Of a stretch of DNA of 64,000 nucleotides, positions 48,649 through 58,649 are shown piece by piece; position 1 is the first letter of the stretch, and every line of letters starts with the position of its first letter. The stretch is from JBEHWX01 sp048498995. GTDB lineage: Bacteria > Bacteroidota > Ignavibacteria > OLB7. The notes beneath the pieces are model-generated. The model saw only the letters and a list, made by a program, of their open reading frames with translations. It did not search any database and was not told the origin of the DNA. The stretch lies in the NCBI GenBank assembly GCA_048498995.1, contig JBEHWX010000013.1:21832-85831 (forward strand). Direction: 5' to 3'. The translations under genes were made by a program, and so were the position numbers.

Positions 48649-48831
48649 ATGTCAGAAGCATCCAGACGTGAGTACCTACGGGCCATCTACAGGCGCTATC
48701 ACACGGCATCCGTCGAGCAGAAAGGACGCATCCTCGATGAGTTCACCGCTGCCTGCGGCTACAACCGCAAGTACGCCATCCGGCTGCTCAATGCGCCACT
48801 GGATCCTCCTGCCAGGCCACCGAAGCGTCCG
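48649..48831 (+). pseudogene. Truncated transposase N-terminus (integrase-core IS type)
   Basis: ATG 48649 opens about 61 residues typical of the DNA-binding N-terminus of integrase-like transposases (SRREYLRAIYRRYHTAS, KGRILDEFTAACGYNRKYA, IRLLNAP). At about 48828 the sequence runs into the duplicated 3' block of the neighbouring array unit, so the catalytic domain is missing. The frame stays open to 49047 only by chance. The remnant lies exactly between the two array units. The family name is from memory. Confidence 0.75.
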
Positions 48832-49121
48832 GTGGGAGAAGCCGTTCGCGCCGAATGGTGGAAACACAGTGTGACGCGCGCGACGCTCCGCCGAGGCGGC
48901 ATCCGGTGGGATCACCGGCCTGGCGGCCGCGATAGTGACGCCCGATCGCCATCGATCAATATGCCGGTACGAACAAAGCAGGCCGGGATCGGAGAGCGGC
49001 TCTCCGATCCCAGTTTCGTTTTCATTCGGTCGGATGTGCCCTTCTAGCGCGCAAGCACCTTCACCAAGCCGATCACGCTTCCATCGAGTGAGACTCTGAC
49101 AATGTAGGTTCCCGCGGACAG
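48828..49121. repeat. Duplicated 3' block, copy 2 (end of array unit 1)
   Basis: Counterpart of 45698-45980. It begins at the transposase junction (gtccggtgggagaagccgtt) and includes the hairpin at 48985-49011 and the end of the propeller gene at 49044. Confidence 0.85.
48985..49011 (-). terminator. 12-bp hairpin ending array unit 1
   Basis: Arms gggatcggagag (48985-48996) and ctctccgatccc (49000-49011) with loop CGG, 33 bases past the propeller-gene stop. On the minus strand CTGCTTTGTTC follows. Same element as at 45841-45873. Confidence 0.75.
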
Positions 49122-50378
49122 TCTCCCACGCGGCGCCAGCGGGATCGTCCTCTCGCCAGGCCCAATCACCTCTCCCTGCTCGGTCGCCACCTCCCTTCCG
49201 AGCATGTCCGTGACCACCACTGTGAGGCGTCCGCCACGCTCCGTCGAGAGCCTGATCATCGCCATGCCGTCGCGGTCTACGGGATTGGGTGACAAACTTA
49301 GGCCGGTACGGCTCGTACCGATCTCCGCAACACCGGACTCCGGTTCGGACTCCGAGACGTAGATCTTGCCGTCGGCCGTCGCGGAGATCAGGCGTGTCGG
49401 CGTCAGATACTCGACACCCACGAAAATTTCAAGATTAGAGGCGAACACGTTCCAATCCCGATACCAGGTGCGCCCCCCGTCGCTGGTCAACCATACAGAG
49501 AGCGAATAATCACCAATAATACCGTTGAGTGAATCACGGAATGCCATCGACATAATCCTCCAGAACTTGCCATTCAAGTCACTGTCGATCAATGTCTCCC
49601 AGGTCTTCCCTCCGTCACGCGTGTAGGCAAGGTTTAGCCGAGAAAGCTCTCCGTTTGGATCGATAATGAATCGGGACGCCATCCATCCCCGAAGCGAATC
49701 GAGAAAATAAATATTGAAGGCTTGGTCGCGCGATGGCAGTCGTTGCCAGGTTCTGCCCGTGTCGTCGGTTCGAAACAAAAGTGTTGAATCTCCACGAGTT
49801 GCACATAGGCCCAGGAATGTCCCTGAAGCCGGTGTGGACACATCAGCCACTCCATGGGGATCGGATAAGTCAGGCCACAGGGATTGCCTCCATGTCGCAC
49901 CTCCATCGGTCGTCACCAATACCGAATCTGCGCCGATCACGATCATCCCGACGTTCGCATCCGACATTGACACAGCATTCACTTTGAGATTGCCGAACGT
50001 GTCGCGACTCCATGTACTACCTCCGTCATGTGTAACGAGCAACTGTCCTTTGTCGCCTCCGACCATGCATACATCGGCAGTCGGATGTGAGATATGACGC
50101 AGCGGTGCGGGCAGCGGGTGAGGCCATCCGCTCCCACCAGAGTCAATGTAGACGGTACGCCAAGTCCGGCCGCCATCAGTGGATCTGCGCACGTCAAACT
50201 CACCGAACCCGAATGTTCCAACCGCCATGCAATGCAGAGAATCAGCGCAATCGAGACACATGTACGTGAAACGGTAGACTGAGTCCTGCAACCGCCAATC
50301 CGAAATTTGAGCAACGCTTCGGTTCCCAATGGTGGCAAGAGCCAGAATCGCGATGGCAAGAATCACGCGCTTCTTCAT
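49044..50378 (-). CDS. Secreted Asp-box/YCF48-like beta-propeller with T9SS sorting domain (subfamily B)
   Basis: 444 residues from ATG 50378, which gives the signal peptide MKKRVILAIAILALATIG with cleavage near SVAQ. The mature start ISDWRLQDSVY and the CLDCADSLHCMA motif are followed by propeller repeats (STDGGRTW, THDGGSTW, TTDGGATW, TDDTGRTW, TRDGGKTW, TSDGGRTW). The sorting domain is SLSPNPVDRDGMAMIRLSTE through the end KVLAR. It is the last gene of unit 1, followed by the hairpin terminator. The frame is open about 60 codons further upstream, without a signal peptide. Confidence 0.85.
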   Translation of the reverse strand: MKKRVILAIAILALATIGNRSVAQISDWRLQDSVYRFTYMCLDCADSLHCMAVGTFGFGEFDVRRSTDGGRTWRTVYIDSGGSGWPHPLPAPLRHISHPTADVCMVGGDKGQLLVTHDGGSTWSRDTFGNLKVNAVSMSDANVGMIVIGADSVLVTTDGGATWRQSLWPDLSDPHGVADVSTPASGTFLGLCATRGDSTLLFRTDDTGRTWQRLPSRDQAFNIYFLDSLRGWMASRFIIDPNGELSRLNLAYTRDGGKTWETLIDSDLNGKFWRIMSMAFRDSLNGIIGDYSLSVWLTSDGGRTWYRDWNVFASNLEIFVGVEYLTPTRLISATADGKIYVSESEPESGVAEIGTSRTGLSLSPNPVDRDGMAMIRLSTERGGRLTVVVTDMLGREVATEQGEVIGPGERTIPLAPRGRLSAGTYIVRVSLDGSVIGLVKVLAR

Positions 50379-50416
50379 GGCGATGTCGGTATTAGGCTGT
50401 TGGAACAAGATCCGTT

Positions 50417-51748
50417 TTATGGGACAATCGCCTTCACCATGCCGATCACTCTTCCGTCCACCGAGATCCGAATGACGTAGGATCCGGGGGGCATGTCCCG
50501 AAACCCCGTAAGTGGAACTAGGGTTTCTCCAGGCCCGGCAATGACCTCCGCCCCGCGCCACACATCCCTTCCAAGAAGATCGACCATTGTAAGGTCGAGA
50601 CGACCGCCGTGTTCGAGCTTCATCCGCAGCGAGGGGGTGCCATCCGACGAGACCGGATTGGGCGCTAGGCTGACATCGGCAACGTCATTGCGAACCATGA
50701 TCACTGATGAAACCGGACCCGATTCATCGATAAAAACCTTTCCGTCGGAAGACACAGCCAGCAGACGCGTCGGGTTGAGATACTGAAGTCCCGAAGGAGC
50801 AAAGATCTGAGCACTCAGAGCGCTTGAATCACGAAGCCACGTATACCCTCCATCACTCGTCCCGAAGACAGCGGAAGAGTTATCTCCAATCACGCCATGC
50901 AAGGTATCGAGAAACGCGATCGACATGATCCGCCAGAACTGACGATTCAGATCACTGTCGATCCTCACTTCCCACGTTCTGGCGCCATCATTCGTGTAGG
51001 CAAGTTGCAGTCTCGAAAGCTCTCCATTCGGATCGATACTATTTCTGGAGGCCATCCAACCGTGCAGCGAATCGAGGAAATAAATATCCCGGGCCTTATC
51101 TCGCGATGGCATTTTTCGCCACGTATGCCCGGCGTCGTCAGATCGAAAGAGCGGCGTCGAATCGCCATACGTGGCGCAGAGTGCGTAGAAGGTCGACGGC
51201 GTCGGAGTCACCATCTCGCTAACACCAATTGGAAAGTCCACCGGGGGCAGCTCTGATTCTCGCCAGGAACGACCGGTATCGGTCGTGACCAATATCGTAT
51301 GATATCCAAAGGACGTAACGCCGGTCCGCGCGTCCGCCATTGCCACAAGCTTAATCTTATCTGTCGTGAGCGTATCACGGCTCCAGGTGCCTCCTCCGTC
51401 TCGTGTTATCAGCACCTGGCCGCTATCTCCACCAACAATGCACACATTCGGATCAGGATACGAAACGTGGCGGAGAAGGATAGGCAGCGAATGGGGCCAC
51501 GTGGCTGCTCCTGAATCCAGAAACACAGTTCGCCAGGTGCGTCCTCCATCGGCGGACTTCCGGATAAGCGATGCCGCGAACCCCTTTGTTCCGACGACCA
51601 TGCAGTTCATGGAATCCGCGCAGTCAAGCGACAGATATTGGACATTCGGTATCGAGTCGACGACCTCCCATCGCCCCGTCTGGGCGTGAAGCTGCACACC
51701 GAGTACGATCCCGAGCACGATCAGAAAGTGACGGGCCATGCAATGCAT
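50417..51748 (-). CDS. Secreted Asp-box/YCF48-like beta-propeller with T9SS sorting domain (subfamily A)
   Basis: 443 residues. ATG 51748 follows GGAGAATCTCGC and opens a signal peptide (ARHFLIVLGIVLGVQLHAQ); ATG 51739 is an alternative. The body is a close sister of the protein at 45903-47234 (TGRWEVVDSIP, SLDCADSMNCM, ELPPVDFPIGV, FYALCATYGDST). The sorting domain SLAPNPVSSDGTPSLRMKLE ends in KAIVP. It lies 38 bases before the B gene at 49044-50378 in the same unit. Confidence 0.85.
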   Translation of the reverse strand: MHCMARHFLIVLGIVLGVQLHAQTGRWEVVDSIPNVQYLSLDCADSMNCMVVGTKGFAASLIRKSADGGRTWRTVFLDSGAATWPHSLPILLRHVSYPDPNVCIVGGDSGQVLITRDGGGTWSRDTLTTDKIKLVAMADARTGVTSFGYHTILVTTDTGRSWRESELPPVDFPIGVSEMVTPTPSTFYALCATYGDSTPLFRSDDAGHTWRKMPSRDKARDIYFLDSLHGWMASRNSIDPNGELSRLQLAYTNDGARTWEVRIDSDLNRQFWRIMSIAFLDTLHGVIGDNSSAVFGTSDGGYTWLRDSSALSAQIFAPSGLQYLNPTRLLAVSSDGKVFIDESGPVSSVIMVRNDVADVSLAPNPVSSDGTPSLRMKLEHGGRLDLTMVDLLGRDVWRGAEVIAGPGETLVPLTGFRDMPPGSYVIRISVDGRVIGMVKAIVP

Positions 51749-51873
51749 GCGAGATTCTCCAGCAAGTGAACCAAATGCTGCCTGGTAAGGGCCGAGGAGT
51801 CTCACCCTTCCGCGGGATTCCATCCCGGCATGGCGGACTATCGGTCAGCCAGCACCTGAGGTGCAGACTCTCC

Positions 51874-53211
51874 TTATCGAACGAAGGCCTTCACCACGCC
51901 GATCATATCTCCATCAAGCGCGATTCTGACGATGTAGGTTCCCGCGGACAGTCTCCCACGCGGCGCCAGCGGGAGCGTCCTCTCGCCAGGCCCAATCACC
52001 TCTTCCTGCTCGGTCGCCACCTCCCTTCCGAGCAGGTCCGTAACGACCACGTCAAGGCGCCCACCCCGCTCCGTCGAGAGCCTGATCATCGCCATGCCGT
52101 CGCGGTCGACGGGATTGGGTGACAAGCTTAGGCCGGTACGGCTCGTACCGATCTCCGTAACACCGGACTCCGGCTGAGATTCGAAGGCGTAGATCTTGCC
52201 GTCGGCCGTCGCGGAGATCAGGCGCGTCGGGGTCAGGTACTCGACACCCGAGAATGTCGTAAGCTTCAGAGCATACACACTCCAGTCCCGATACCAGGTA
52301 CGTCCACCGTCACTGGTCAACCATACGGCAAACGAGTAGTCACCGATGATGCCATTGAGCGTATCCTTGAACGCCATCGAATGGATCTTCCAGAACTTGC
52401 CGTTCAAATCGCTGTCGATCAACTGTTCCCACTGCTCCCCACCATCACGTGTATAGGCGAGATCCAGCCGCGAAAGCTCCCCATTCGGATCGACACGAAT
52501 TCGAGATGCCATCCACCCATGGAGCGAATCGATGAAGTAGATATTCTGCGCTCTATAGCGGGAAGGCATTTGCCGCCAGGTTCGTCCCGTATCATCCGTA
52601 CGAAACAGATAGCTAGAATCGCTCATTACAACACAAAGCACAAGAAAGGTTCCGGGAGCAGGTGCTGTGATATCGACAACTCCATACGCGCGAGGCATCG
52701 ATGGCATCTCCGATTCCCCCCAGGTTCTTCCCCCGTCAGTAGTCACAAATATCGAATCGGCACCAATCGCAAACATGCCCACATTTGCATTAGACATTAC
52801 AACTGTTTTCACATTGAGATCGCCGAATATCTGACGGCTCCATGTTGCCCCCCCGTCTCGTGTTACAAGCACTTGCCCTTTGTCCCCGCCGACCGCACAT
52901 ATATCTGCAGAAGGATATGAGATATGTCGCAATGGAGCAGGTAGTGGGTGCGGCCAGCCAATGCCCCCAGAATCCAGATAAACCGTGCGCCAGGTTCGGC
53001 CTCCATCGGTGGACTTGCGTATATCGAACTCGCCGAACCCGAACGTACTGATGGCCATGCAGTGCAGCGAATCCGCGCAGTCGAGGCTCATGTAAGACAT
53101 CTGATAAACGGAGTCCTGCAGTTCCCAGTCACTGATCTGTGCAAGCAGGCGGCTTCCCGCGAGAAACAGCATCAATGACAACACCGAAATCAAAGTTTTT
53201 CTAAACATCAT
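51874..53211 (-). CDS. Secreted Asp-box/YCF48-like beta-propeller with T9SS sorting domain (subfamily B)
   Basis: 445 residues. Signal peptide MFRKTLISVLSLMLFLAGS, cleavage near LLAQ. It is a close sister of the protein at 49044-50378 (ISDWELQDSVY, SLDCADSLHCMA, ADGKIYAFES), with an almost identical sorting-domain start but a diverged end (KAFVR). The start is a double ATG. It is the second gene of unit 1, about 100 bases after the Cys-rich gene, with a long hairpin in between. Confidence 0.85.
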   Translation of the reverse strand: MMFRKTLISVLSLMLFLAGSRLLAQISDWELQDSVYQMSYMSLDCADSLHCMAISTFGFGEFDIRKSTDGGRTWRTVYLDSGGIGWPHPLPAPLRHISYPSADICAVGGDKGQVLVTRDGGATWSRQIFGDLNVKTVVMSNANVGMFAIGADSIFVTTDGGRTWGESEMPSMPRAYGVVDITAPAPGTFLVLCVVMSDSSYLFRTDDTGRTWRQMPSRYRAQNIYFIDSLHGWMASRIRVDPNGELSRLDLAYTRDGGEQWEQLIDSDLNGKFWKIHSMAFKDTLNGIIGDYSFAVWLTSDGGRTWYRDWSVYALKLTTFSGVEYLTPTRLISATADGKIYAFESQPESGVTEIGTSRTGLSLSPNPVDRDGMAMIRLSTERGGRLDVVVTDLLGREVATEQEEVIGPGERTLPLAPRGRLSAGTYIVRIALDGDMIGVVKAFVR

Positions 53212-53267
53212 TCAACCTCAGAGTTTCCCCTGTGAGATATCAACAGACAAACATAAACGCCACAAGG

Positions 53268-53307
53268 TTATTAGGTATCCGTTGCTGCCGCAACGGATAC
53301 CTAATAA
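53268..53307. other. Perfect 17-bp AT-rich hairpin inside array unit 1
   Basis: Arms ttattaggtatccgttg (53268-53284) and caacggatacctaataa (53291-53307) with loop CTGCCG. It lies between the Cys-rich gene stop (53313) and the next propeller start (53211). It may be an internal terminator, an mRNA-stabilising structure or the mark of a small mobile repeat. Confidence 0.8.
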
Positions 53308-53312
53308 TACAC

Positions 53313-54269
53313 TCACCGACCGAAGAACTCTCCGGTCGTGAAATTTTGACCGTTGAATGAGATTCGGTAATAGTAGATGCCACTCCCGAATCTGATCCGG
53401 TCGACCAAGAACCTGCATGCATTATCGCCCACAATTACGGGGCGAAGTTCGGCGACTTTCTTACCCTGAGCATCGAAAATTTCTGCAACCCCTTCCAACA
53501 GGGATTGGGGGCGACACAAGATCTGCATTTCAGCTCCCTGATGAAATACCTGAACATCATCAGTGATATTATATTGACCGCCCCAATACTTCTTGCCGAA
53601 TGAATCATTAATTGTGATCGCATCGCACTGCGGAGTGCAGGATGATGTCGTTTGGTCTCCAATCACGGGGTTATACGGAAAATTTAGATCGAGCGACTCC
53701 GGATCATTATCGCATGGGGGCTGAGTTGGCGATTGATATTCAGTCGTAATCGTTATTCGATCGTCGGTACCCTTGCACACCTTATATCGTGCAACGCAAC
53801 ATCCCGCGGACTGGCAAGCTCGTATTGACGGTACAGAGCCGACTTTGACCTCTTTCCAACAGCTTGCGATACTAACCCTAAAGTAGGTAACACAGTTATC
53901 AGGGTCAGGGTTTGGAAACAGAGAGATGTTATCGACCAGCAAATGTTCGGCTGCTCCTTGGATCCAATCCGAAATCGAACAGCTCGTACATGTTCCAGAC
54001 ACGTATTCGATCTTATAAATCTGAACATCCTGATAGTTACTGGGCGCACACGCCGTCCGATACACGTACCAGGCCCGAAGTTGACAGGAGCTACCACATG
54101 TGGTCAGTGTAAACATGTGATTGGATACGCCTACCGTACTCCATTGATCGGCTGGGCAGTCCGGGTAACAGAGCAAGTCTCCGTACGAAGGTTGGGCCAT
54201 GGCGGTTACCGCGAGCCCGAGAAACGCGGCGATGAGTGAGAGCATGCCTCTCAAAATGATTCTCGACAT
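53313..54269 (-). CDS. Secreted Cys-rich T9SS protein, paralog 2
   Basis: 318 residues, a clear paralog of 47328-48287 along its whole length. Signal peptide RGMLSLIAAFLGLAVTAMAQ; conserved cysteine blocks LLCYPDCP, TLTTCGSSCQLRAWYVYR, IYKIEYVSGTC, GCCVARYKVCK and TTSSC. The C-terminal part (EIFDAQGKKVAELRPVIVG through TTGEFFGR) has sorting-domain character. It heads array unit 1, with the same promoter and leader as its paralog. Function unknown. Confidence 0.8.
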   Translation of the reverse strand: MSRIILRGMLSLIAAFLGLAVTAMAQPSYGDLLCYPDCPADQWSTVGVSNHMFTLTTCGSSCQLRAWYVYRTACAPSNYQDVQIYKIEYVSGTCTSCSISDWIQGAAEHLLVDNISLFPNPDPDNCVTYFRVSIASCWKEVKVGSVPSIRACQSAGCCVARYKVCKGTDDRITITTEYQSPTQPPCDNDPESLDLNFPYNPVIGDQTTSSCTPQCDAITINDSFGKKYWGGQYNITDDVQVFHQGAEMQILCRPQSLLEGVAEIFDAQGKKVAELRPVIVGDNACRFLVDRIRFGSGIYYYRISFNGQNFTTGEFFGR

Positions 54270-54508
54270 GATTCGTACCTCGTCGATAGTATGTAGTGGA
54301 TCGACCGCGAATCCTCACTCCCCTTCGTGGGCAAATCCTCCCTCCCGGACTCCGGCCGCTGATGCGTGATGGTCGGTCGTATCGATGTCCGTCGAGTGCT
54401 GGAAGCCCTGCTTCCGGAATATGCCGGTGAATCGGTGTGTCGTACCTGACGTCGCCATCTGGCTGAACGCGGGTACAAAGGTACAACTTGACACCATCGC
54501 GACCAAGC
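54266..54508. repeat. Duplicated promoter-leader block, copy 2
   Basis: Counterpart of 48284-48530. It contains the promoter at 54476-54507 and the conserved leader hairpin (54401-54415). Confidence 0.88.
54476..54507 (-). promoter_or_regulatory. Promoter of array unit 1
   Basis: Minus strand: CTTG (54504-54507), 20 bases, TACCTTTG (54476-54483), giving a leader of about 200 bases before the Cys-rich gene. Same boxes and spacing as at 48498-48529. Confidence 0.7.
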
Positions 54509-54522
54509 GGCGCCAAACGCAA

Positions 54523-54554
54523 CGAGCCGGTGAGGCACTTCCCTCACCGGCTCG
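54523..54554 (-). terminator. 13-bp hairpin downstream of the MFS gene
   Basis: Arms cgagccggtgagg (54523-54535) and cctcaccggctcg (54542-54554) with a 6-base loop, followed on the minus strand by TTGCGTTTGG. It insulates the array promoter from the MFS gene. Confidence 0.7.
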
Positions 54555-54578
54555 TACAATCGCTCTTCTGATTCTCCC

Positions 54579-55784
54579 TCACGCGACTTCGGCCTCGCGG
54601 CCCTCAAGACCCGGAGGAGTATCGGCACCTTTCGAGAGCGCCAGCAGACCGCCGGCCAGCGAGAAGAACGCGCCGGCAAAGCCATAGAGCACGATCTCTC
54701 CATGCTCGATGAAGAAGGCGCCGATCAGCGGACCGAGGATCTGCGCGATGCTCGCCAGCGACTGGCTTACGCCGAGCGCCGCTCCCTGCTCGTGCCGCCC
54801 CACCGATCGGGTGATCAGCGTGGTCAGACATGGCCGCACCACCGCGCCGCCGAAGCTGCCGATGCCGGTGAGGATCAGCAGGAACGCGAGCGAGTTCACG
54901 TAGCCGAGAAGCGAATATCCGATCGCCATCGTGATGAACCCGATAATCGCGAGCCGCATCTCGCCGAGACGCTTCACCAGACGCCCGATCAGCCCTCCCT
55001 GAATCGCCGCGCCGATCACGCCGGAAAATGCGTAGATGTAGCCGGTATGCTCCGCGTCGTATCCCATCTGCCGCTCCAGGTAGAGCGGCAGCGCGGTGGT
55101 CATCGTGGCGAAGGAGAGCGTGAAGGCGAGGAATTCGAGCAGGTGACGCCGCACCATCGGACGCTCGAAATACTGCGTCATCCGCTTGATCCTTCCGATG
55201 CCGTCGTTGAGCGGCGCGCTCCGGGGCACTTTCGGCAGCAGCGTGATCGTGCCGATGATCGACAGCAGCGACAGCCCGGCCGCGGCGTAGGCCGGCCATT
55301 GATAGCCGTACTTGGAGAGGAATCCCGCGATCGGCGGTCCTATCACGAACCCGGAGCCGAACGCGATGCCGATCAGCGCGAACGCCTTGGTCCGCTCCTC
55401 CGGCTTCGTCACGTCGGAGATGTAGGCCTGCGCGATCGTGAGGTTGCCGGCGGTGAAGCCGTCGATGATGCGCGCCAGAAAAATCAGCCAGAGCGCGTTG
55501 GCCCCGCCGAGTACCAGAAATCCGACGAACGACCCGATCTGGCTCACCAGCAGCGTCGGCTTCCTCCCGACGCGGTCGGAGATACGTCCGAGAATCGGTC
55601 CGGCAATGAACTGACAGATGGCGAACGAGGAGGTGATCAGCCCGACCGTCATCGGCGAGGCGCCGTAATGCTCCGCGTAAAACGGAAGGAACGGCAGGAT
55701 GAGGGTGAACCCGAGAACGTCGACCGCGACGACCAGAAATATCGGAATCAGGGGTGAGGCGAAGCGCCGTGACTGCGTGCTCAT
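54579..55784 (-). CDS. Major facilitator superfamily transporter (DHA1/TetA-like)
   Basis: 401 residues with twelve predicted membrane helices. The motif-A loop GRISDRVGRKPTLL follows helix 2. VLGFTLILPFLPFYAEHYGA in helix 1 and IIDGFTAGNLTIAQAYISD in helix 4 are typical of the drug/proton antiporter group that includes TetA. The substrate cannot be read from the sequence. ATG 55784 (MSTQSRRFASPLIPIFLVV) is preferred; the longer frame adds a non-conserved leader. It forms its own transcription unit, with a terminator after the stop. Confidence 0.92.
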   Translation of the reverse strand: MSTQSRRFASPLIPIFLVVAVDVLGFTLILPFLPFYAEHYGASPMTVGLITSSFAICQFIAGPILGRISDRVGRKPTLLVSQIGSFVGFLVLGGANALWLIFLARIIDGFTAGNLTIAQAYISDVTKPEERTKAFALIGIAFGSGFVIGPPIAGFLSKYGYQWPAYAAAGLSLLSIIGTITLLPKVPRSAPLNDGIGRIKRMTQYFERPMVRRHLLEFLAFTLSFATMTTALPLYLERQMGYDAEHTGYIYAFSGVIGAAIQGGLIGRLVKRLGEMRLAIIGFITMAIGYSLLGYVNSLAFLLILTGIGSFGGAVVRPCLTTLITRSVGRHEQGAALGVSQSLASIAQILGPLIGAFFIEHGEIVLYGFAGAFFSLAGGLLALSKGADTPPGLEGREAEVA

Positions 55785-55946
55785 GGGTGCGTCGAAAATG
55801 AGAACTGCGCCCCGGGGATCGGGGCGCGACTGAATCGGAGCGGGCGCGGTCATTCCCGGGCAAATGACGCGCCGCGTCGCCGCATGTATGCGTCGGACGG
55901 CGTCCCGGCCGGACGCCCCCGAGTATCGGCCGGCGCAAAAAAGAAA

Positions 55947-55977
55947 CGCGGGGAACCCATCGTCCGAGTTCCCCGCG
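55947..55977 (-). terminator. Intrinsic terminator of the ATP synthase operon
   Basis: Arms cgcggggaac (55947-55956) and gttccccgcg (55968-55977) with an 11-base loop. On the minus strand TTTCTTTTTTGCG follows directly: the classic stem plus T-run. It lies 24 bases past the atpG stop. Confidence 0.92.
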
Positions 55978-56000
55978 CCTTCAGCGTTCGGCGTGCGGAA

Positions 56001-56882
56001 TTACTGCCCCTTGAGAGCCTCGGCGCCCGAGACGATCTCGAGGATCTCCGTGGTGATCGCGGCCTGACGTGCCTTGTTGTAGATCAGGCGGAGCGACCTG
56101 ACGAGGTCCTTGGCGTTGCGCGTCGCGTTCTCCATGGCGGTCATGCGCGCCCCCTGCTCGGCGGCGTTCGACTCCAGAAGAATATTCCACATCTGCGTGT
56201 TCAGATGCTTCGGCAGCAGCGCGCTCAGAATCTCGTCCTGCGACGGCTCGAAGATGTAGTCGACGGACGGACCGGTTGCGGCCTGCGCCTCGAGCTTCGG
56301 AATCGGCAGGATCTGCTCGGTGTTGACGTTCTGCTTCACCACCGACTTGAACTCGTTGTAGATCACCTCGACCTTGTCGTAGCGTCCCTGCAGGAATCCC
56401 TCGGTGGCCTCGGACACGATCTTCCGCGCGGTCGAGAACTCCAGGTTGTTGAAGATACCCGGATAGGAACCGACCACGTTGTAGCCGCGACGCGAATAGA
56501 AGTCCACCGCGCGCTTGCCGACCAGGATCAGGTCGAGGTTGCCGGCGGCCTGAAGCGCGCCGTACTTGTTCTTGATGATGTAGTTGGCCGCCTTGAACAG
56601 GTTGCTGTTGAAGGCGCCGCAGAGGCCGCGGTCGGCCGCCACGATCACCAGCGCAACGCGATGCACGTCACGCTCCTCCAGAAGAGGGCTGACGGCCGAT
56701 TCGATCTGCGAGGCCAGGAACATGAGCACCTCGCGCAGCTTCCGTCCGTACGGACGCGCGGCGATGATGCTGTCCTGCGCCCGGCGGAGCTTCGCCGCGG
56801 CCACCATCTTCATGGCCTGCGTGATCTTCGCCGTGTTTTCGATACCCTGGATGCGGCCTCGTATCTCGCGGAATTTTGCCAT
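56001..56882 (-). CDS. atpG: ATP synthase gamma subunit
   Basis: 293 residues. Gamma is the rotating shaft of F1. The conserved ends are clear: MAKFREIRGRIQGIENTAKI, TQAMKMVAAAKLRRAQ at the N-terminus and MTAMENATRNAKDLVRSLRL, YNKARQAAITTEILEIVSGA at the C-terminus, with ADRGLCGAFNSN between. ATG 56882 is the family start. Last gene of the atp operon here; atpD and atpC do not follow. Confidence 0.97.
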   Translation of the reverse strand: MAKFREIRGRIQGIENTAKITQAMKMVAAAKLRRAQDSIIAARPYGRKLREVLMFLASQIESAVSPLLEERDVHRVALVIVAADRGLCGAFNSNLFKAANYIIKNKYGALQAAGNLDLILVGKRAVDFYSRRGYNVVGSYPGIFNNLEFSTARKIVSEATEGFLQGRYDKVEVIYNEFKSVVKQNVNTEQILPIPKLEAQAATGPSVDYIFEPSQDEILSALLPKHLNTQMWNILLESNAAEQGARMTAMENATRNAKDLVRSLRLIYNKARQAAITTEILEIVSGAEALKGQ

Positions 56883-57016
56883 CGTCGAGTCGATGAATGA
56901 GCGGTCCCCGAAGGGACCGCCAGTTCGTGATATGTGCTGGATACCGTAGCTGCCCGGCGCCGGAGAGCTCACCGCGTGCGCGGCAAACCCGTGGCGCTGT
57001 CGGACCCGGGGCCGTC

Positions 57017-58576
<1,560 letters not shown>

Positions 58577-58649
58577 GGTTCTTCTATTGGCGATGTTGAG
58601 AGAATACTGTTCAATAAAAAGGAGCCCCGACGCGACCGGGGCACAGAAA

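Noticed and set aside
48649..49047. A 132-codon intact gene at the transposase start.
   Set aside because: Only the first ~61 codons are transposase-like; the rest reads through the duplicated terminator block.
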